A DNA stretch of 64,000 nucleotides from Sphingobium sp. CECT 9361 (GTDB taxonomy: Bacteria > Pseudomonadota > Alphaproteobacteria > Sphingomonadales > Sphingomonadaceae). The position numbers and the translations under genes were made by a program. The notes below the pieces were generated by a model that worked only from the letters and a program-made list of their open reading frames with translations, was not told the origin of the DNA and made no database searches. Every line of letters starts with the position of its first letter. Position 1 is the first letter of the stretch. The stretch lies in NCBI RefSeq assembly GCF_918741285.1, contig NZ_CAKKNC010000003.1, positions 186,001 through 250,000 of the forward strand. The letters run 5' to 3'. Positions 63,755-64,000 of the stretch are shown here, one piece after another.

Positions 63755-64000
63755 CGATGGCGACACCCTCGTCATATGCTGCCGAAAGCGTCGTGCGCAT
63801 CCCGACGACCCTAATATTGGGTATTGTTTTTGCCGCCTATCTCTCTTGGCGTCCGTCCGTCGACGTGATGTTCACGTTAAGCGACATCTGCCTGATATTA
63901 GGCGGGATCACTATGCTGATGCGCCGCCAAGTGCCGCGTGAACCCTTCAGCGTCGTGTCTCCGCTCTGGTATGGCGGTTTCATCCTGATGCTGGGCGGAT
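63751..64000 (+). CDS. Probable O-antigen ligase/polymerase family membrane protein, 5' part
   Basis: Eighty-three residues are visible before the window ends. The start overlaps the acyltransferase stop. Membrane stretches are TTLILGIVFAAYLSW and LSDICLILGGITMLM, with WYGGFILMLGG at the edge. Spacing of short helices at the N-terminus and the position in the locus fit a polymerase (Wzy) or O-antigen-ligase-type protein. The diagnostic large periplasmic loop lies outside the window, so the call is tentative. No other polymerase gene is visible in the locus, which supports it. Confidence 0.6.
   Translation, partial: MTMATPSSYAAESVVRIPTTLILGIVFAAYLSWRPSVDVMFTLSDICLILGGITMLMRRQVPREPFSVVSPLWYGGFILMLGG

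Overview
The window looks like a piece of chromosome from a GC-rich alphaproteobacterium, most likely a sphingomonad (Sphingobium/Novosphingobium/Sphingomonas type). The reasons are gene content (dense acyl-CoA catabolic genes, LLM-flavin oxidoreductase, Coq4-like protein, Wza/Wzc-type exopolysaccharide genes), codon use rich in G/C third positions, and many ATGA/TGATG gene overlaps. This taxonomic call is inference. Three blocks follow one another.

Block 1 (1-25036) is a catabolic cluster for an unidentified, probably cyclic or branched carboxylic acid. It holds two CoA ligases (one cut by the window edge), an enoyl-CoA hydratase-fold protein lacking both catalytic glutamates, a thiolase-fold protein without its nucleophilic cysteine paired with a DUF35 protein, a true thiolase, three SDR dehydrogenases, two acyl-CoA dehydrogenases, a MaoC hydratase, and a kinase/acyl-CoA dehydrogenase pair resembling the LvaA/LvaC and ACAD10/11 route for 4-hydroxyacyl-CoAs. 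A flavin section (LLM oxidoreductase, broken FMN reductase, RibB fused to a degenerate GTP cyclohydrolase II-like domain, nitroreductase) and odd partners (Coq4-like protein, amidohydrolase, a DHDPS-fold protein without the Schiff-base lysine, pterin carbinolamine dehydratase, RidA) are interleaved. GntR and LysR regulators sit beside divergently transcribed genes. Two genes here are decayed.

The boundary at about 25015-25059 is a 3' fragment of a tRNA-Thr(GGT) gene on the minus strand, starting in the anticodon loop. That is the usual footprint of integrase-mediated insertion. The MaoC gene ends inside it, and two oxidoreductase pseudogenes (phaB-like and zinc-ADH) lie within 3.2 kb to its right.

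Block 2 (25739-36313) is a stress or dormancy cluster: a cysteine-containing membrane protein, zinc alcohol dehydrogenase, Hsp20, an APH/AAA kinase fusion, a flavodoxin-fold NAD(P)H oxidoreductase, a DUF465 protein, a DksA/TraR zinc-finger protein, a MgtC/DUF4010 membrane protein, a tandem universal stress protein and a CYTH-CHAD protein (polyphosphate-linked family).

Block 3 (37054-64000) is an exopolysaccharide locus. A leftward operon holds a WbpM/FlaA1-type dehydratase, DegT aminotransferase, sulfotransferase, Wza-type export lipoprotein and an outer-membrane barrel. A rightward operon holds glycosyltransferases, a PglC-type initiating transferase and a tailoring module (formyltransferase, PIG-L deacetylase, ATP-grasp ligase, HAD phosphatase). 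Then come an orphan LuxR-type regulator, a Wzc-type kinase/co-polymerase, a flippase, a methyltransferase, another glycosyltransferase, a GT39-like membrane protein, a HAD-UbiA prenyltransferase with an SMR-like flippase and an epimerase, an acyltransferase and the start of a probable polymerase. Together they could build, decorate (sulfate, formyl, acyl groups) and export an acidic amino-sugar polysaccharide. All functions are read from motifs only; no database search was possible.
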